Source: Chrysomallon squamiferum (Eukaryota; Mollusca; Gastropoda; Neomphalida; Peltospiridae). From it: a stretch of DNA of 60,000 nt. The position numbers and the translations under genes were made by a program. Within the stretch, counting starts at the first letter, position 1. The number at the start of each line of letters is the position of its first letter. The stretch is taken from assembly GCA_012295275.1 (NCBI GenBank), contig CM022679.1, positions 23,718,502 through 23,778,501 of the forward strand, read 5' to 3'. Below, piece after piece: positions 13,136 through 24,794 of this stretch. The notes beneath the pieces were generated by a model. That model worked only from the letters and a program-made list of their open reading frames with translations, was not told where the DNA came from and made no database searches.

Positions 13136-16100
13136 ACACCATTTAATGCCCAAAGAAAAAATATTACAAACTGGAAAATAAGTATCCAAATAATTATTGA
13201 ATGATTGTTTGTTTTTACACTACACATCACACACACACACACACACCCACACACAAACACTAGAATAATTAAATGCTTACCTTGATAAATGATTTGGTGT
13301 GGGAAGTCTCTTTGAAAATTTTAATTCACCATGACTGTTTAGCTGACAACAGATGTCATCAGGAGACTTTCTTGAAACTTCTCCGTGCCTGAAAAACAAT
13401 ACATTATAGATACCCAAAAGTTTAATCCTAGTAACTGATTATCAAAATTTTTGATTCCCTTTCAAATAATGAAGATATCCTACTGATAATTTTGGCTGGG
13501 CATCATGATTTTCATTCCCAATTACTCATTCATTTTACTCATTTTGTAATTTCTGCTATTGCGTTTTGGGCAAAAACAAATAAATAAATCAGTGAAAATA
13601 GAATGCTTGATTGTAGTAACCATGCTAACATTATTCTGTACTCTAATATTTCTTAACTACTTGAGTTACTGCCAAACTGTTATTTTTATATACCATGTGA
13701 CTAGTGGTTTGTTATGGAGAAATGGTCTGTATCCTACAATACATTCGAAGACCACTGTTCCGAAAGACCAGTAATCCACAGTACACTGATATCGCTGAGA
13801 GGCAAATAGTTCAGGGGCCTTGAGAAAACAAAACAAACATTATTTTACTAAATATTCACACACATTCTCATGCTGGATATTTTCTAAGTCTGGTCTCATT
13901 ACAATGTGTTGTGTCTTTTTAAAGTATATATAGATGTTTGTACTTAATGACAAGAGAAAACTTGACACACAGTTGTTATAACCTCTGTCACACAAAAAAA
14001 TTAAAAATAAATAAACACAAACAATCCTTTCTGATGTTTATCATTATCCAGAAAAACACACGCACACACTGCATGTAAACAATGAATATGAAGATTCTTT
14101 AAACAATATATCTATCCATTTTATAAGCATTTAAACTACTTAAATAGTTAATAATGTAAATAATAATAACTGCTATAATAGTCTAAAATTGATGAATAAT
14201 TACAAACATATAATTAGCTAATTAACAGGTTACATTAATTAAAAGTTGCTGAATCTCATTATATTCATATATCAATAAAGTGATAGGATATTTTTGTTTC
14301 TACATACCAAATACTGTAACGTTCCAACAAATGATGTGCAGACACTCCCTTGGTCAAGCTCCTTTGCATATCCAAGATCTATCAACTTGTACACTGTCTG
14401 GTAAAATATATTAATCTTGTAGTTAAGCTCTACTTCAGGTAGGACAAATAAATAACAGAAATACAGTTTAAATACTTCATAGTAACTGTTTAATTTAAGA
14501 TACCAATGTTCGGGAATAATACAGTGTATGATAATGATATAAAGGCTTGTTAGTATTGTAACTGTTTTATAAATGTCTGCATGGGCACTCTCATTACAGG
14601 TTAAATTGAAAATAAAAATTATTTCTGTGGATTTAAAATTTTTGTCTTTTAGATCCCTGATAATTACACACATATATACATTTCTTTTAAAAAATATATT
14701 CTTAATTATTTTGTAACGCCATAAGTCTAAAGCAGCATTTCTTTATGCCATTAATGTTTTATGAATACAAAACTGAAATGAGAACAACATTTTACAAGAT
14801 AACATTTGAAGTAATCATAAAATTAATCTAAAGGTATCCAAATATGAGGATATCTGTATATCACATGAGGAACAATAAAAAATATGACATCATGAAAGAA
14901 AAAACCTCATACAGTAATTTTAGTTGAATGTTGCAATTATAATAGATAAATAAAAATTAAAAATTAAAAATGGTATTCATGCTCAAAGTTTTGCAGTTAT
15001 TGAAATAACCTACTTTATCACAGATTCAGAGAAATAAAATTATGCTATTAAATTATAGACTGGCCATTAAAAAATTACAACAACAAAAGACAAAGTGTTA
15101 TGATAAGTTTTAAGAATTACTAATTCAGTGAGTGAAAGAAACAAATTATAATTACCCTTTCCTCCGACAGCTGCAGTACAATATTTTCTGGTTTCAAATC
15201 CCGATGAATAATTCGGTTACTATGGAGATATTCTATTGCTGCAGCAATGTCCTGGACTAGATAACGTATATCATATTCCTTCATTCCACAACAGTTTTCT
15301 GGCTTGTTAAGCACCTGTAAAATGAAAAATAATGGTAATAAAATAATGCACCTTTCAAAAAGTATTAATGTTTGAAATGAATGCTTCGTGATGTCTCTGT
15401 AGATTTGTAGGTCAACAGTTATTAATGACAATGTAAAAGAGGAAACTGAAAGACAGTAGGATAATATTAACAGAAATGTAAGGATTATTTTATAAATAGA
15501 TGTGCTTTCAAACAGATCTAAAGGATATGCTGTGGTGCAGATATTGGATTATGAAAAAGTTCAGAAGATAATCTTACTGAATAGAAAAATATATGTTTTC
15601 ATATAAATCAAAGGAAACATTAAAGGATTATGAAAAAGCCAAATGTGTAGAAAAGATTATTCCATTCCAACACTCAATCAAATAAAAACAAAATGATGCA
15701 CACACAGACAGACAGACATACTCTGCATACATGACCACCATGTATACAAAAAGAAGAAGAAAAGTATGTAAATAAAAATAAAAATGTACACAAACATACT
15801 CTATGTAAATCTACACCATATATACAAAAATTTATAAATGCATGCACAGACACAAACATACTCTGCATACATCTCAATCACACATAAAAACAAAAATAAT
15901 GAAAAAAAAAAGCTATTCAGACAAACCAAAAGAGTGAATAAACAAAAATAAAACCTTGCTCAAACACAAACATATTTTAAGACGATCTCCATCAAATATA
16001 TATAAATAAATAAAAAGATAAACCATGGACAGACAGACACAAACATACTCTGCGTAAATCTCCCCCAGCGCAGTATTCCATGGCGAGAACGGGCATCGCG

Positions 16101-17034
16101 TCACTGGGTGCATCGAGTTCGGGAGGAACATTAAGGGAGATAATCACATTGTCATGCTGAAGTCGTTTCATTATGTCAATTTCCATTTTCCAACGACGAC
16201 GATGTTTCTCTGTCATTTCACTCTGCACTCGACATACTTTTAAAGCAATCTGTTCTCCAGATTCCTGTGGGGCAAAAAAATAAAAAAAATAAAAATAACA
16301 TAGAAAGATAAGAAAATTTATCTAAAAAATAATAATAATGTAGTACTTAATAACTAAAATTGATAAATAGAACTTTGAAGTAAATACAAAAAACAAAGCT
16401 ATAAAAATAAACAAATAAATAAAATTACATTAATAATAAAAAAATAAATGAAAACAAATATATAAATAAATAAACAAACAAGATTATTTAAAAGTACACA
16501 TAGAGAAAGGCATATTTCTGGAATATTTTAATCAAGATGGAACCATTAATACAGTATTTTCAGGTATTTCTGGAAGAATAAGAAAATAAATTTAACTTCA
16601 TAAAATCTTCACATGTCAAATTTTCTGCATTTCAAGTAAATGATTATAAACTTATATATAGTGAAAACTCTCCTTACAATGGTACAATAAAAACATGAAT
16701 CTGGTTTCTTTTTAACTCTGCTTAGTTAAATCATTTATACAAAACTATATAAACTCAACAAAACGTGTGTGTGTGTGGGTATGTGTGTGTGTGTGTGTGT
16801 GTGTGTCTCATCTATCTACATCTGCATTTTCTGTCTGTATCATCCACTTTGCTGACCTGTTTTAATACAATGACATTAGTATGTGTGTCTGTGTGTGTGC
16901 GTGTGCTTATGTGGATTATATGAAACCAGAACTAAAACCTTGTGTTGCCAAAGAGTGACATTTCCAAATCCACCAGATCCTAGCCTCTTCTTTTCTTCCC
17001 AGTTTCCTCGCACTGCCAACTGCTGCCTAGACAT
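5825..17034 (-). CDS. Inhibitor of NF-kappa-B kinase, IKK-alpha/beta type, complete 19-exon gene (770 aa)
   Basis: Coding exons, all phase-consistent: 16939-17034, 16049-16264, 15156-15314, 14308-14397, 13694-13818, 13281-13388, 12909-13044, 12627-12818, 11506-11634, 10722-10813, 9792-9893, 9375-9427, 8872-8936, 8412-8545, 8150-8196, 7614-7722, 7018-7162, 6564-6712, 5825-5990. The sum is 2313 nt (770 aa plus stop), near the vertebrate IKK-beta length. The kinase domain shows GSGGFGNV, the ALKV lysine, [10 protein letters not shown], and [20 protein letters not shown]. Both activation-loop serines (SxxxS) are conserved, so activation by upstream kinases should work as in IKK-beta. A ubiquitin-like domain follows (exon 8, [11 protein letters not shown] to WNEP), then the helical scaffold/dimerization domain (GQRAAM, LQRSPF, WKMLKLA). 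The C-terminus ends ADITKAS without the canonical LDWSWL NEMO-binding hexapeptide. One donor is unusual (GTTTAG after 8412). The protein should phosphorylate I-kappa-B in the cytoplasm. Equally close to IKK-alpha and IKK-beta. Confidence 0.96.
7380..7640. repeat. Degenerate tandem array ending in an IKK exon donor (donor at 7613)
   Basis: At least six imperfect units built on CCTAGATGTATTA/AAATTAAAGAA occur between 7385 and 7614. The final one, CACCCTAGATGTGTGTACAGA, is the real exon-16 end with its donor. The first unit (about 7385) also carries the longer exon-like GATGTGTGTAGAGA, so the duplications included coding bases. Confidence 0.7.
10226..10400 (-). repeat. Tandem tRNA-like SINE fragment in an IKK intron
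   Basis: On the minus strand the sequence contains an A-box-like GGGCACTAGCTTGAGACAC and B-box-like AAGTTCAATTC / AAGTTCAGTCC segments, an arrangement typical of tRNA-derived SINE heads. The segment is present twice in tandem, roughly 72 bp apart (10226-10297 and 10298-10370). No full tRNA cloverleaf is evident. Confidence 0.45.
11385..11490. repeat. GATA-rich microsatellite beside the IKK exon 9 donor
   Basis: Imperfect (GATA)n and (GAAA)n tract grading into GATACA and AG repeats; it ends about 15 bp from the exon 9 donor. Confidence 0.8.
11598..11775. repeat. Duplicated IKK exon 9 acceptor edge
   Basis: The segment with the first exon 9 codons, the acceptor and about 45 bp of intron (11598-11680, TTTTCTGAACAGAAACACCACC...) recurs at about 11686-11765 (TTTTCTGAACAGATATACCATC...). 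The end (GTAAACACTGA / GTAAATATTGA) is shared too. The second copy is wholly intronic. Confidence 0.7.
11985..12420 (+). mobile_element. Decayed Tc1/mariner-type transposase fragment in IKK intron 8
   Basis: Opposite to IKK. A reading frame around 12172-12417 gives [15 protein letters not shown] and, later, [12 protein letters not shown], matching the late-domain pattern of Tc1 transposases (YxDNIL.P.V, then SPDLSPIEHVWD). The preceding frame around 11985-12170 gives weaker matches ([20 protein letters not shown]). The fragment is broken by frameshifts, and I could not delimit terminal repeats. Confidence 0.6.
13058..13131. repeat. TAA and (TA)n microsatellite in IKK intron 6
   Basis: (AAT)n followed by about 22 TA units. 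Long apparent reading frames here are artefacts of the repeat. Confidence 0.9.
15700..16070. repeat. Tandem array ending in the IKK exon 2 donor
   Basis: Units with the core ACACAAACATACTCTGCGTAAATCT occur at about 15705-15745, 15786-15830, 15845-15880, 15958-15996 and 16031-16070. The last unit is the real exon 2 end (GGDLRR with donor GTATGT). In the minus-strand frame the intronic units still read like exon ends (for example [11 protein letters not shown] and VDLHRVCLC), so coding bases are part of the unit. Spacing is 35-110 bp. Confidence 0.78.
16769..16810. repeat. (GT)n microsatellite
   Basis: Imperfect GT repeat in IKK intron 1; a second short GT block lies at about 16880-16902. Confidence 0.85.
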
Positions 17035-17066
17035 TTTGTAGCTATGTTGTTGCTATTCTTCAATTA
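17035..17066 (-). other. IKK 5' untranslated leader in exon 1 of the coding set, with acceptor
   Basis: Immediately upstream of the ATG, the minus strand shows TTTTAATTACAG followed by TAATTGAAG, a good acceptor 32 nt before the start codon. This implies at least one further upstream non-coding exon. Confidence 0.5.
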
Positions 17067-17069
17067 CTG

Positions 17070-20000
17070 TAATTAAAACAAATATTTGAGTATTATTAAG
17101 AAGAAAGATGCCTTTGTAAATGTTCTGTAAGTTTATAAATCACAGAGGAAACATGGAATGAGAGAAAATGGTATCAGCATTACTATTATTCTGGATAATG
17201 AACATTAGTACATACATTTCCAGATCATATTACATGTCAACAGACTATAAGAAAGATTTCAAAAAAGAAATTAAAAAAAGACAGAAAGAGAAAGAACCAG
17301 AAAGAACAATGAATGTATCTATTTAATGATGCTTCAAATATATAATGTTCAGTTTTTGTATAAGGGTGGTAAGAAAAAATCCTGCCACTGCCATTTCAAG
17401 TGATCTGTATCAGGTATTTACAGGTATTTACAGAATATAATGTACGACCAATAACAAGGCACTGATTAGGAAATGGCCCAGTGTGAATACTGACTGATTC
17501 TCTGATCTGTGATATCTGAGTGTGCATCCTGACCATAAAGCTATAGCTTCAGATAAAACTGAAACCTAATAAATCATACTGTTTATGGTTCTATCTCCAA
17601 ATCAACAGAAAATGTATATCAAGAGTTACAAAAAATTCAAATGCTTTAAAATTCTTAAATATGAATGTTTCTTTTTCGTTATGCCCAACATTTAATTCAG
17701 TTTTCAAGAAAAGGAATACATGAAGATCAAATGAAATTTATACTCTGACAGCATATGAAAGAAGGAAAAAAGAAATAAAAATAAAATTCCAAATAATACT
17801 TTGTTTTGCTTTTTGTTTTTATCTGCATGCAACACCTTTTTTTTGGGGGGATGGTTTGAACAGCTGTATTTCATAAGATTAACAGTCATATATATTCATG
17901 TTATTTTTTCCTATGTATTCTGTTTCTTTAAGTATTATGTCAGCTAAATGTTTTCAGCAAGAATCCATATTAGAAGCATTTTACATTGTTGGGCCAGTTA
18001 TGAAGAGGTATTTCAAAAGAAAAGTTCACCGATGTATAGAATATTAGTTGATGTTAGATAACTGTCAAACTATATCTAGAAAAAAAAGGAAAGAGAGAAT
18101 ATTTTTTAAATTCAAGATTCATGCTAATGATGAACTAAATATAACAAAAATTGTTCATCACAATCACTACATACAAATTCATTTACTTATATTCTGAAAA
18201 TGTTTTTGGATAATACAGCATGAATTAAACAACAAAAACTTTCTACTGATTGATCCATTGTTTCTAAAGAAATGGTTTCATAAATTATTATTATTATTAT
18301 GTAAGTTTGGTAACATAAAAATAAAAAGCTTCCTATTAGCCACTAGTGTTTCAAAAATACATGAACTTTTTATATATATATATATATATAATACAGCAAA
18401 AAACAGGTAAGACTGTGTACTTTTAGCTTACCATGTGGAAAGAAAACACAGACAATTACATGACCAGTTGGTTTTGTGATAAAAGATAATGCAAGAAGTG
18501 TTATTTTATTTTGCTGAAGCTTAATAAATGTTTGTTGTGTAAAAACAATGTAATTTAACTGTTAAAAAACTGTATCCAGACTGGTAAAGTTCTTTAAAAA
18601 AAATTAATGTTTCTTTTTTTACGGTTGTCTTATTTTATATGTATGGCAAGCAGCTGATCTTTTATATTTTGCTTTTATGTGAAAGATCGCTTATCATATC
18701 TTGTTATGCAAAAATAATGAAATTTCACTATTAAAGATATGTATCAGATGAAAAAAGGATAACACATATAAAAATAATAATAATGATATTATGAAAATGT
18801 TTCTACTGATGACACAAATTGCTTCAGTTGGTTAGATACTGTTGACATACAGACTAAAACATATACTTGTATGAATTCAAATGGAAATAAATAAACACAC
18901 ACATACACAATTGATCCTCAGTTAATAGACTATTGGGTACAAAAGGGTGTCCAGTTATGATGAAAGTCTTCCAAATCACAAATGTTTTAAAACAATAATA
19001 AATTAATATTTGAATATTATACATTTTTAACACTGTAATTATATTAAGTACTATTTATTGTTATATGAAATATTTAATTTACAATCAACACACTTTAATA
19101 ATCAACAAACAAAACATTTTTATTTCATAGAAGGTATTTTTACCACAACTGATAATTCAAATTGAAATCTTATGGTAATTAAAAATTTAATAACTATTCA
19201 TTTTTATTTTAGAGACAAATGTTCCTAATTTTATATTTATCACTCCAAAGAAGCATACATACTAATATTTTCATATATTACTTTAAAATATAAATACATA
19301 TACTGTATACAGCAAAGTTGCCTTATTGTTGATTGTACTGATTTTTTTCAGAAATGTAATTTTGTATATAATTAAATATATTGTCATGATATTATCCCAT
19401 CCAGTTTGACATTTTATTGCAACTACTGACATTATTATTATGATTTTTAATTCTTTTTTTAAACTTTTTAAAACAGATATACATATACTGTCACATAACT
19501 TTACATTATTATATACATATATAAAATTGGTGTAAAATTAAGTCACAATTTAAGCTGGATGTGAAAATAAAGGTGTATGTGTTGAAAAAAAAAAAAAAAA
19601 AAAAAAAAAAGAAATAATAATTATAAATAAATAATATTTACATATTTATTTATGGCTCATGTCTAATAATAAATGTAATGTTTAACAAAATAAATATTGG
19701 GGTTTTTGTCTGTTTTTTTTTTTTTTTTTATTTCTTGTTTACATCTATTAGAATTTAGATAACAAAAATTATTAGCTCAATTTTTTGATATACAGTTTTA
19801 ATAACTTTTTTTTTTTTTTTTTTTTTTAATAATGACACTAAAATAACAAGAGTACTCTGAATCTAGGTTTGATGTTTAGTAATTAAAATAGATTGATTTT
19901 TAAAAAATTAAATGTGAAATATTAATTTGTTTTGAAAAAAAATAGAAGTGATCTGTTGTTTGAAATATTGCTCTAGAAAATACTAACACTTTATTATTGT

Positions 20001-20770
20001 ATAAAGATCATTTTGATTTATTCTTGCTAGTAGCTTGCTTTTTACTTTTTACTATTCTGTTACTTTGGGAACTGGCTCAAGCATGTTAAAATGACAAATA
20101 AAACAAGAATAATTTTTTAAAATATTAAAGAAGTTTGCCATTTGTTTCTATGCCTATAATTATGGCAGACTTTCATTGAAATTATTAAAACTGTGCTTAA
20201 TCTCTCTATATTATAGTAAACTGATAACAACATATAGTTATGCAAAATCAAAAATTAAAAAAAAAATAGTTTTCACAATTCATTAATTGAGAATAATATA
20301 AATTTTATTTGATAGCATTCTTTTTGGTTTTATAAAAACATTTTTGTGCATAATATTTGGAGATAAATGGGGATTTTGTTTTACGAAAATTGACCTTAAG
20401 TCTGTGCCAAATCCTTACACTACAGAATTCAAAATATTTATAGGAACGGATTTTATTTTAAATTTAATGAACCATTTTGATTTCTTCGTTATCATGATGA
20501 TGTATTATATGTTAAGATATATGTCAGAAAATATTTCATGAATAAATTAAAAGTTTTAGTCTCTGTGATTTATTCAGTTACTGGATCTCTGATGAAGAAA
20601 ACAGTAAATACTAATACTAATAACAACAAAATCAGTAACTTATTAACTGAAAGTTTTACAAATGTTATCTAGAAAAAATTTTCAAGAATACACAATTACT
20701 TGTGGCATTAATCCTGTGATCTGAAATAAATAATAATATTGTTTAATGTTTTCTTAGTTTAATTCTTTAC
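17070..20770. other. IKK 5' intron or intergenic sequence, no gene seen
   Basis: AT-rich, with a (TA)n block at about 18372-18391, poly-A at 19585-19611, and poly-T runs near 19717 and 19808-19827. No coding or RNA gene could be supported on either strand. Confidence 0.5.
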
Positions 20771-20950
20771 CTGTAATGCGATGTACAAATGGTCAAAACA
20801 TTTCCTTCGATACTGCTGTTAAAATTTCGATACCAATGCGGAAGTACAGAAATCACTCGTACTGTTTCCGCTTACCGCTATTTCTCGTGGCCAACGTGAT
20901 TTCTCGGGATATACTGAATCTTTTTTTCTGTGAAATGATATCATTGAGAA
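20771..20950 (-). promoter_or_regulatory. Probable IKK non-coding first exon and promoter area
   Basis: The minus strand has CGCATTACAG followed by GTAAAG at 20765-20780, a plausible donor that could splice to the acceptor at 17067. The surrounding 20.77-20.95 kb is richer in CG dinucleotides than its neighbours. The right boundary and transcription start are guesses. Confidence 0.3.
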
Positions 20951-21386
20951 AACCATTGCATTTCCCTGAATTTGTTATATTATTGCATGAGTTTACAAGA
21001 ATATTACGCACACAATGCTACAGATTATTGAAATTTTTGTTCGTATTATCTTTTATTTGAAATCCCTCTCTCTCGAGATTAGTCCGTCTAGATTAGTAAT
21101 CGATAATAACAAACAAAAACAATAAAATACAGATGACGGAATTATCTGAGAGCCATTAACAAGGTTGCATCTGAACCAGTATACTTTTCATTTGGTATTA
21201 CGATATAGATAAAACAAAAGAAAATTATTTAAAATAAATAAATAAATAAATAATACTTTATGTTAGTACGAATACAAGAAAAAAGTTTCTTTTAATACAG
21301 ACATTATTATTATTATTATTATTTACATCATGAAAAAAAATATAAAAAAAATGTTTTTGTGCCTTTTCATTTCAGAAAGCGATATA

Positions 21387-21390
<4 letters not shown>

Positions 21391-21444
<54 letters not shown>
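21391..21444. repeat. (CT)27 microsatellite between the IKK and cysteine-rich genes
   Basis: Uninterrupted CT dinucleotide run in the head-to-head intergenic region. The rest of 21.06-21.96 kb shows no gene. Confidence 0.95.
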
Positions 21445-21447
<3 letters not shown>

Positions 21448-21960
21448 CTTTTTATATCTATTTTGGTGAGCTTTAGACACTAAAGTCAGCATTATTTGAA
21501 TGCAAACTGTCAACGAAATTCATTATAGTTACCTTCAGCTTATTTAAAATGTTTAATACATTTAATTATGTCTGACGACGACAATAATAAATATTAATTT
21601 ACAAAATATATGTTAATCTTCGTTATGCGTTTGCACCGTAACAAAAGATTATTGTTTTCCCATACTTAAATGTTGATAAAATAATACTTTAAAAAATATC
21701 TAAACAGAAACTGAATAGCAGCTCTGTACAGTTTAAGCAGGTTTGGCGTGTCTAAATACAACCCTGATAATGTCATTTCTAATTATAGTTAATTACAGGA
21801 AACTACTTAAATTATTTGGGACGAATGAATATTACTGAGAGAAACCTAAAAGCAACGAGTGATAATAGATTGTCAGCGGCTGTCAGCTAATGTGAACATA
21901 TATTAATTTCAGTGGACATGGTGGTTAAAATATTTTAGCTCGAACATAAAACATACTGGA

Positions 21961-23933
21961 ATGTCTATCATTTTCTTTTTGAATGTGATGCAGGCTATGG
22001 TTATTTTTCTTCTTCCAGAAAGTAAGTTTGTCGTGTTTTTTTCTCATTAATATAGCTAAAAAAAATTTAATAATAATAATTTTTTTTTTGAATTAAAACA
22101 ATTTAAAGAAAAATAAGAAAGAAAGAGAGAAAGAATGTTAATCAGTGTATTTTAAAACAATCGATGCTTTTAAGTCTTTAAAACTATAAAATGTGATATT
22201 TATTGGCTGGTTGGTCGGTCGGTTTGTCTTTTTGTTTGTGTGTTTCTTCGTTTGTTATTTGTTTCTCTAAAGAGAACGTAACTGCATAACGGTTAATCAG
22301 AAATTGCTTGTATCAAGCATGAAAGAAGAAAGTAAGATTACGGCTGTTTTATTATTATTTATTTATTTATTTATTTATTTACAGTTGTACTTTGACTTAC
22401 GAGTTTAATTCGTTCCGTGACCGAACTCGACTCAAATTGCTTGTATATCAAATCAATTTTCCCAACTAAAATTATTTGAAATACCATTTATCCGTTCCAG
22501 TCCCCAAAAACCATCCCAATTTTTTGTAACGTCTTTTTAAATAACAAAAAATATGTACAAATAACAAAATAAAAGAGAACGTAAAGAAATAAATTGGTCT
22601 TTTCATGGACAGAGGTCCGCCGCTTAGAAATAATTTTAACGCCTTTGGCTGGAGTTATAGCCTTTATCGACTCCGTCTGCTTCAGTATGGTACATATCGT
22701 AAAAGGACTACACTCGTACTGCCTAGCCATGTTGATTACACGCACACCTCACTCATGTTTTTCTAAGAATTCAAGCTTTAATTCACTGGACATAATCCGC
22801 TTCTTTTTCTCACCACTGTCCTTTGCACTCACTTACTTAGGATCCATGAAAATTTGGCAAAATACTGCACAACACAACAGAAATGATAACACGGAGAGAG
22901 AACCACGTGAAGCAAACTAGTTAGACGCAGGATGGTGGACGGATGTTGTGTAGTTGTGCGCCAGTTAGAGGCGGCGTATCTAAATCTCACTCGTAAATCG
23001 GATTTTGACTCGCAACTAAAAGCAATAAATCGAAAAACTTGTAATTTGGAGCACTCATAACTCGAAGTACCACCCTATTTATTTTTACTTTTGTCGCCAA
23101 ATACACCATATAGAGTTTACAGATAATTGTAAATACTAATATTTTCGTGGCATTTTCTATGGAGAAAGTTACAGAAGTCTTAAATTAGATAAAATGTTAT
23201 TAAAAAGTTACTAAATCTTTTTATACTACTTTTGATAGAGAGTAATCTATCTGCTCAAACATCAACATACATGATTATTTCAAGATAAAGAATTCAACAT
23301 TAATTTTAATTAGCATCAATAAAAGTATCGACATTGATCTTAATATAAAACCCTGGAAAGTATCAGTTTAATTAATAAACGTTTTATTCACATAATTATA
23401 ATCATACTTTACAATTTTGTTACGTTGATGTTACGATTCTCCCGGAGCCATTTGGAATCTCAGCCTGTATGTCACTACTGCTTTATTAAATGATGTATAT
23501 GTGAACATGAACATTAAAAAAAAAAAAAAAAAAAAAACCCCAAACCCAACCAAACAAACAAAAAAAACAACAAAAAAAAAAAAAAAAAACCCCCTCTTTC
23601 TGCTATTGGAAAAAGTAGCCAATTGCGTGGCAGCAACGATTTAACCCCTCTCATTATCTCTAGGGTCGTTAATGATGTAATTGAATATTTAAAATATCTT
23701 GACTGCATGATTTAATAAGACCATGTTTCTTCTATTTCCAATTTTTTTTCCAGTTGACTGTATAAAATGTTCACGCTGCGGTGCCTCTTATACTTGTGAT
23801 CATGGTGAACATCCGGTCACTATTTCCGGTTTAAAGTTCTGTGAATCCAAGTACACGGATTTGATCATTGGTAAGAATCAACATGATATATATATACACA
23901 CACGCACACACATATACATACATACATACATAC

Positions 23934-24026
<93 letters not shown>

Positions 24027-24036
24027 TACACTTACT

Positions 24037-24068
<32 letters not shown>

Positions 24069-24409
24069 TATAAGGTGGAAGAATTTTTTTTATATATAAT
24101 GTATTGAAAAGTGTCCAGCCGTTTTTTGATCAGATTATTTTATTTCACTTGATTTTATTTTATTTTTATTTTTATTTTTATTTATTTCCAGAAAGACTAA
24201 TCGTCAAAGACTGCAAACATTTGCTAGATTTGAAATCTCTCTGTGATAGTTCTCTTGTGAAGGAAAACACAGAAATTTGTTTTGAAATTTGCTCTTACAA
24301 TACTTCAGAACATTCGTCTATAGCTTCAGAAATCAAGACTCCAAATATTTTATTAGTAGTTTTATTATTATTTAGAATAATCGTTAACAGACTGATTTTA
24401 TTATTTTAA
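21961..24409 (+). CDS. Small secreted, probably GPI-anchored cysteine-rich protein (131 aa), Ly6-like at best
   Basis: Three exons with matching phases: 21961-22021, 23754-23870 and 24192-24409. Exon 1 encodes a signal peptide ([20 protein letters not shown]). Exons 2-3 encode nine cysteines: [32 protein letters not shown] and [11 protein letters not shown] hydrophobic tail follows a Ser/Thr-rich stretch ([14 protein letters not shown]...), as in GPI-anchor signals. The CxxCxxC start and final CxxxCSYN recall three-finger Ly6/uPAR proteins, but the spacing is not canonical and the cysteine count is odd, so this assignment is tentative. Intron 1 holds a deleted Tigger element and intron 2 a long AT/ACAT microsatellite. 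The gene lies head to head with IKK. Start chosen because it opens the hydrophobic leader and fits the splice phases. Confidence 0.65.
22382..23075 (-). mobile_element. Internally deleted Tigger/pogo-type DNA transposon, TA target duplication
   Basis: Terminal inverted repeats: left CAGTTGTACTTTGACTTACG, right (minus) GGGTGGTACTTCGAGTTATG, flanked by TA on both sides (22380-22381 and 23076-23077). Minus-strand remnants encode the N-terminal helix-turn-helix of a Tigger/CENP-B-type transposase: [19 protein letters not shown], a stop, then [14 protein letters not shown] and [14 protein letters not shown]. At least two stop codons interrupt it and the DDE part is missing, so it is dead and truncated (694 bp). 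It sits in intron 1 of the cysteine-rich gene. Confidence 0.85.
23520..23600. repeat. A-rich tract
   Basis: Two poly-A blocks (about 23517-23538 and 23558-23590) separated by a C-containing stretch; no polyadenylation role is evident in the middle of an intron. Confidence 0.8.
23879..24074. repeat. ACAT / (TA)n compound microsatellite in intron 2 of the cysteine-rich gene
   Basis: Alternating (TA)n, (CA)n and (CATA)n blocks on both strands. Apparent reading frames rich in Tyr, Ile and His come only from this repeat. Confidence 0.95.
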
Positions 24410-24476
24410 TTCTTGTGTATTGCACTAGTCCAATATATTCATGATGTTTGTAGAGGTTGCGCAATAGTTTTGTTGA

Positions 24477-24479
<3 letters not shown>

Positions 24480-24511
<32 letters not shown>
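24480..24511. repeat. (CA)n microsatellite
   Basis: About 15 CA units in the 3' flank of the cysteine-rich gene. Confidence 0.95.
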
Positions 24512-24513
<2 letters not shown>

Positions 24514-24794
24514 GTTTCCAGCCTGCTCATTTGCGTTTCAGTATATTTACCACTTCGTTATTTGAAAAAAATACAACTATGTACCTTCACAAGTGTTTTC
24601 TTTAACGACTGAACATTACGAATGAACTGCTAAGATTTGTTTATAAACACTGATAATTAATTAGTATTATAATAAAATTAACTGAAAAATAAAGAATGCA
24701 TTTCACTGAAATACTCCTCTATGATTTTTTTTCAGTTATATCAAACCACTTTATGTGAATGCCTTTTAATGCTGTCGTACTGTTCATTGCTTTT

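Noticed and set aside
12573-13260. Long open frames across IKK exons 7-8
   Set aside because: They read through introns and a TA repeat; the true coding parts are the two exons already listed.
14272-14673. 133-codon frame on the minus strand
   Set aside because: Only the 30 codons at 14308-14397 are IKK exon 4; the remainder is intron.
23723-24107. Several overlapping open frames rich in Tyr, Ile and His on both strands
   Set aside because: They are translations of the TA/CA microsatellite. Only the first part (23754-23870) is a real exon.
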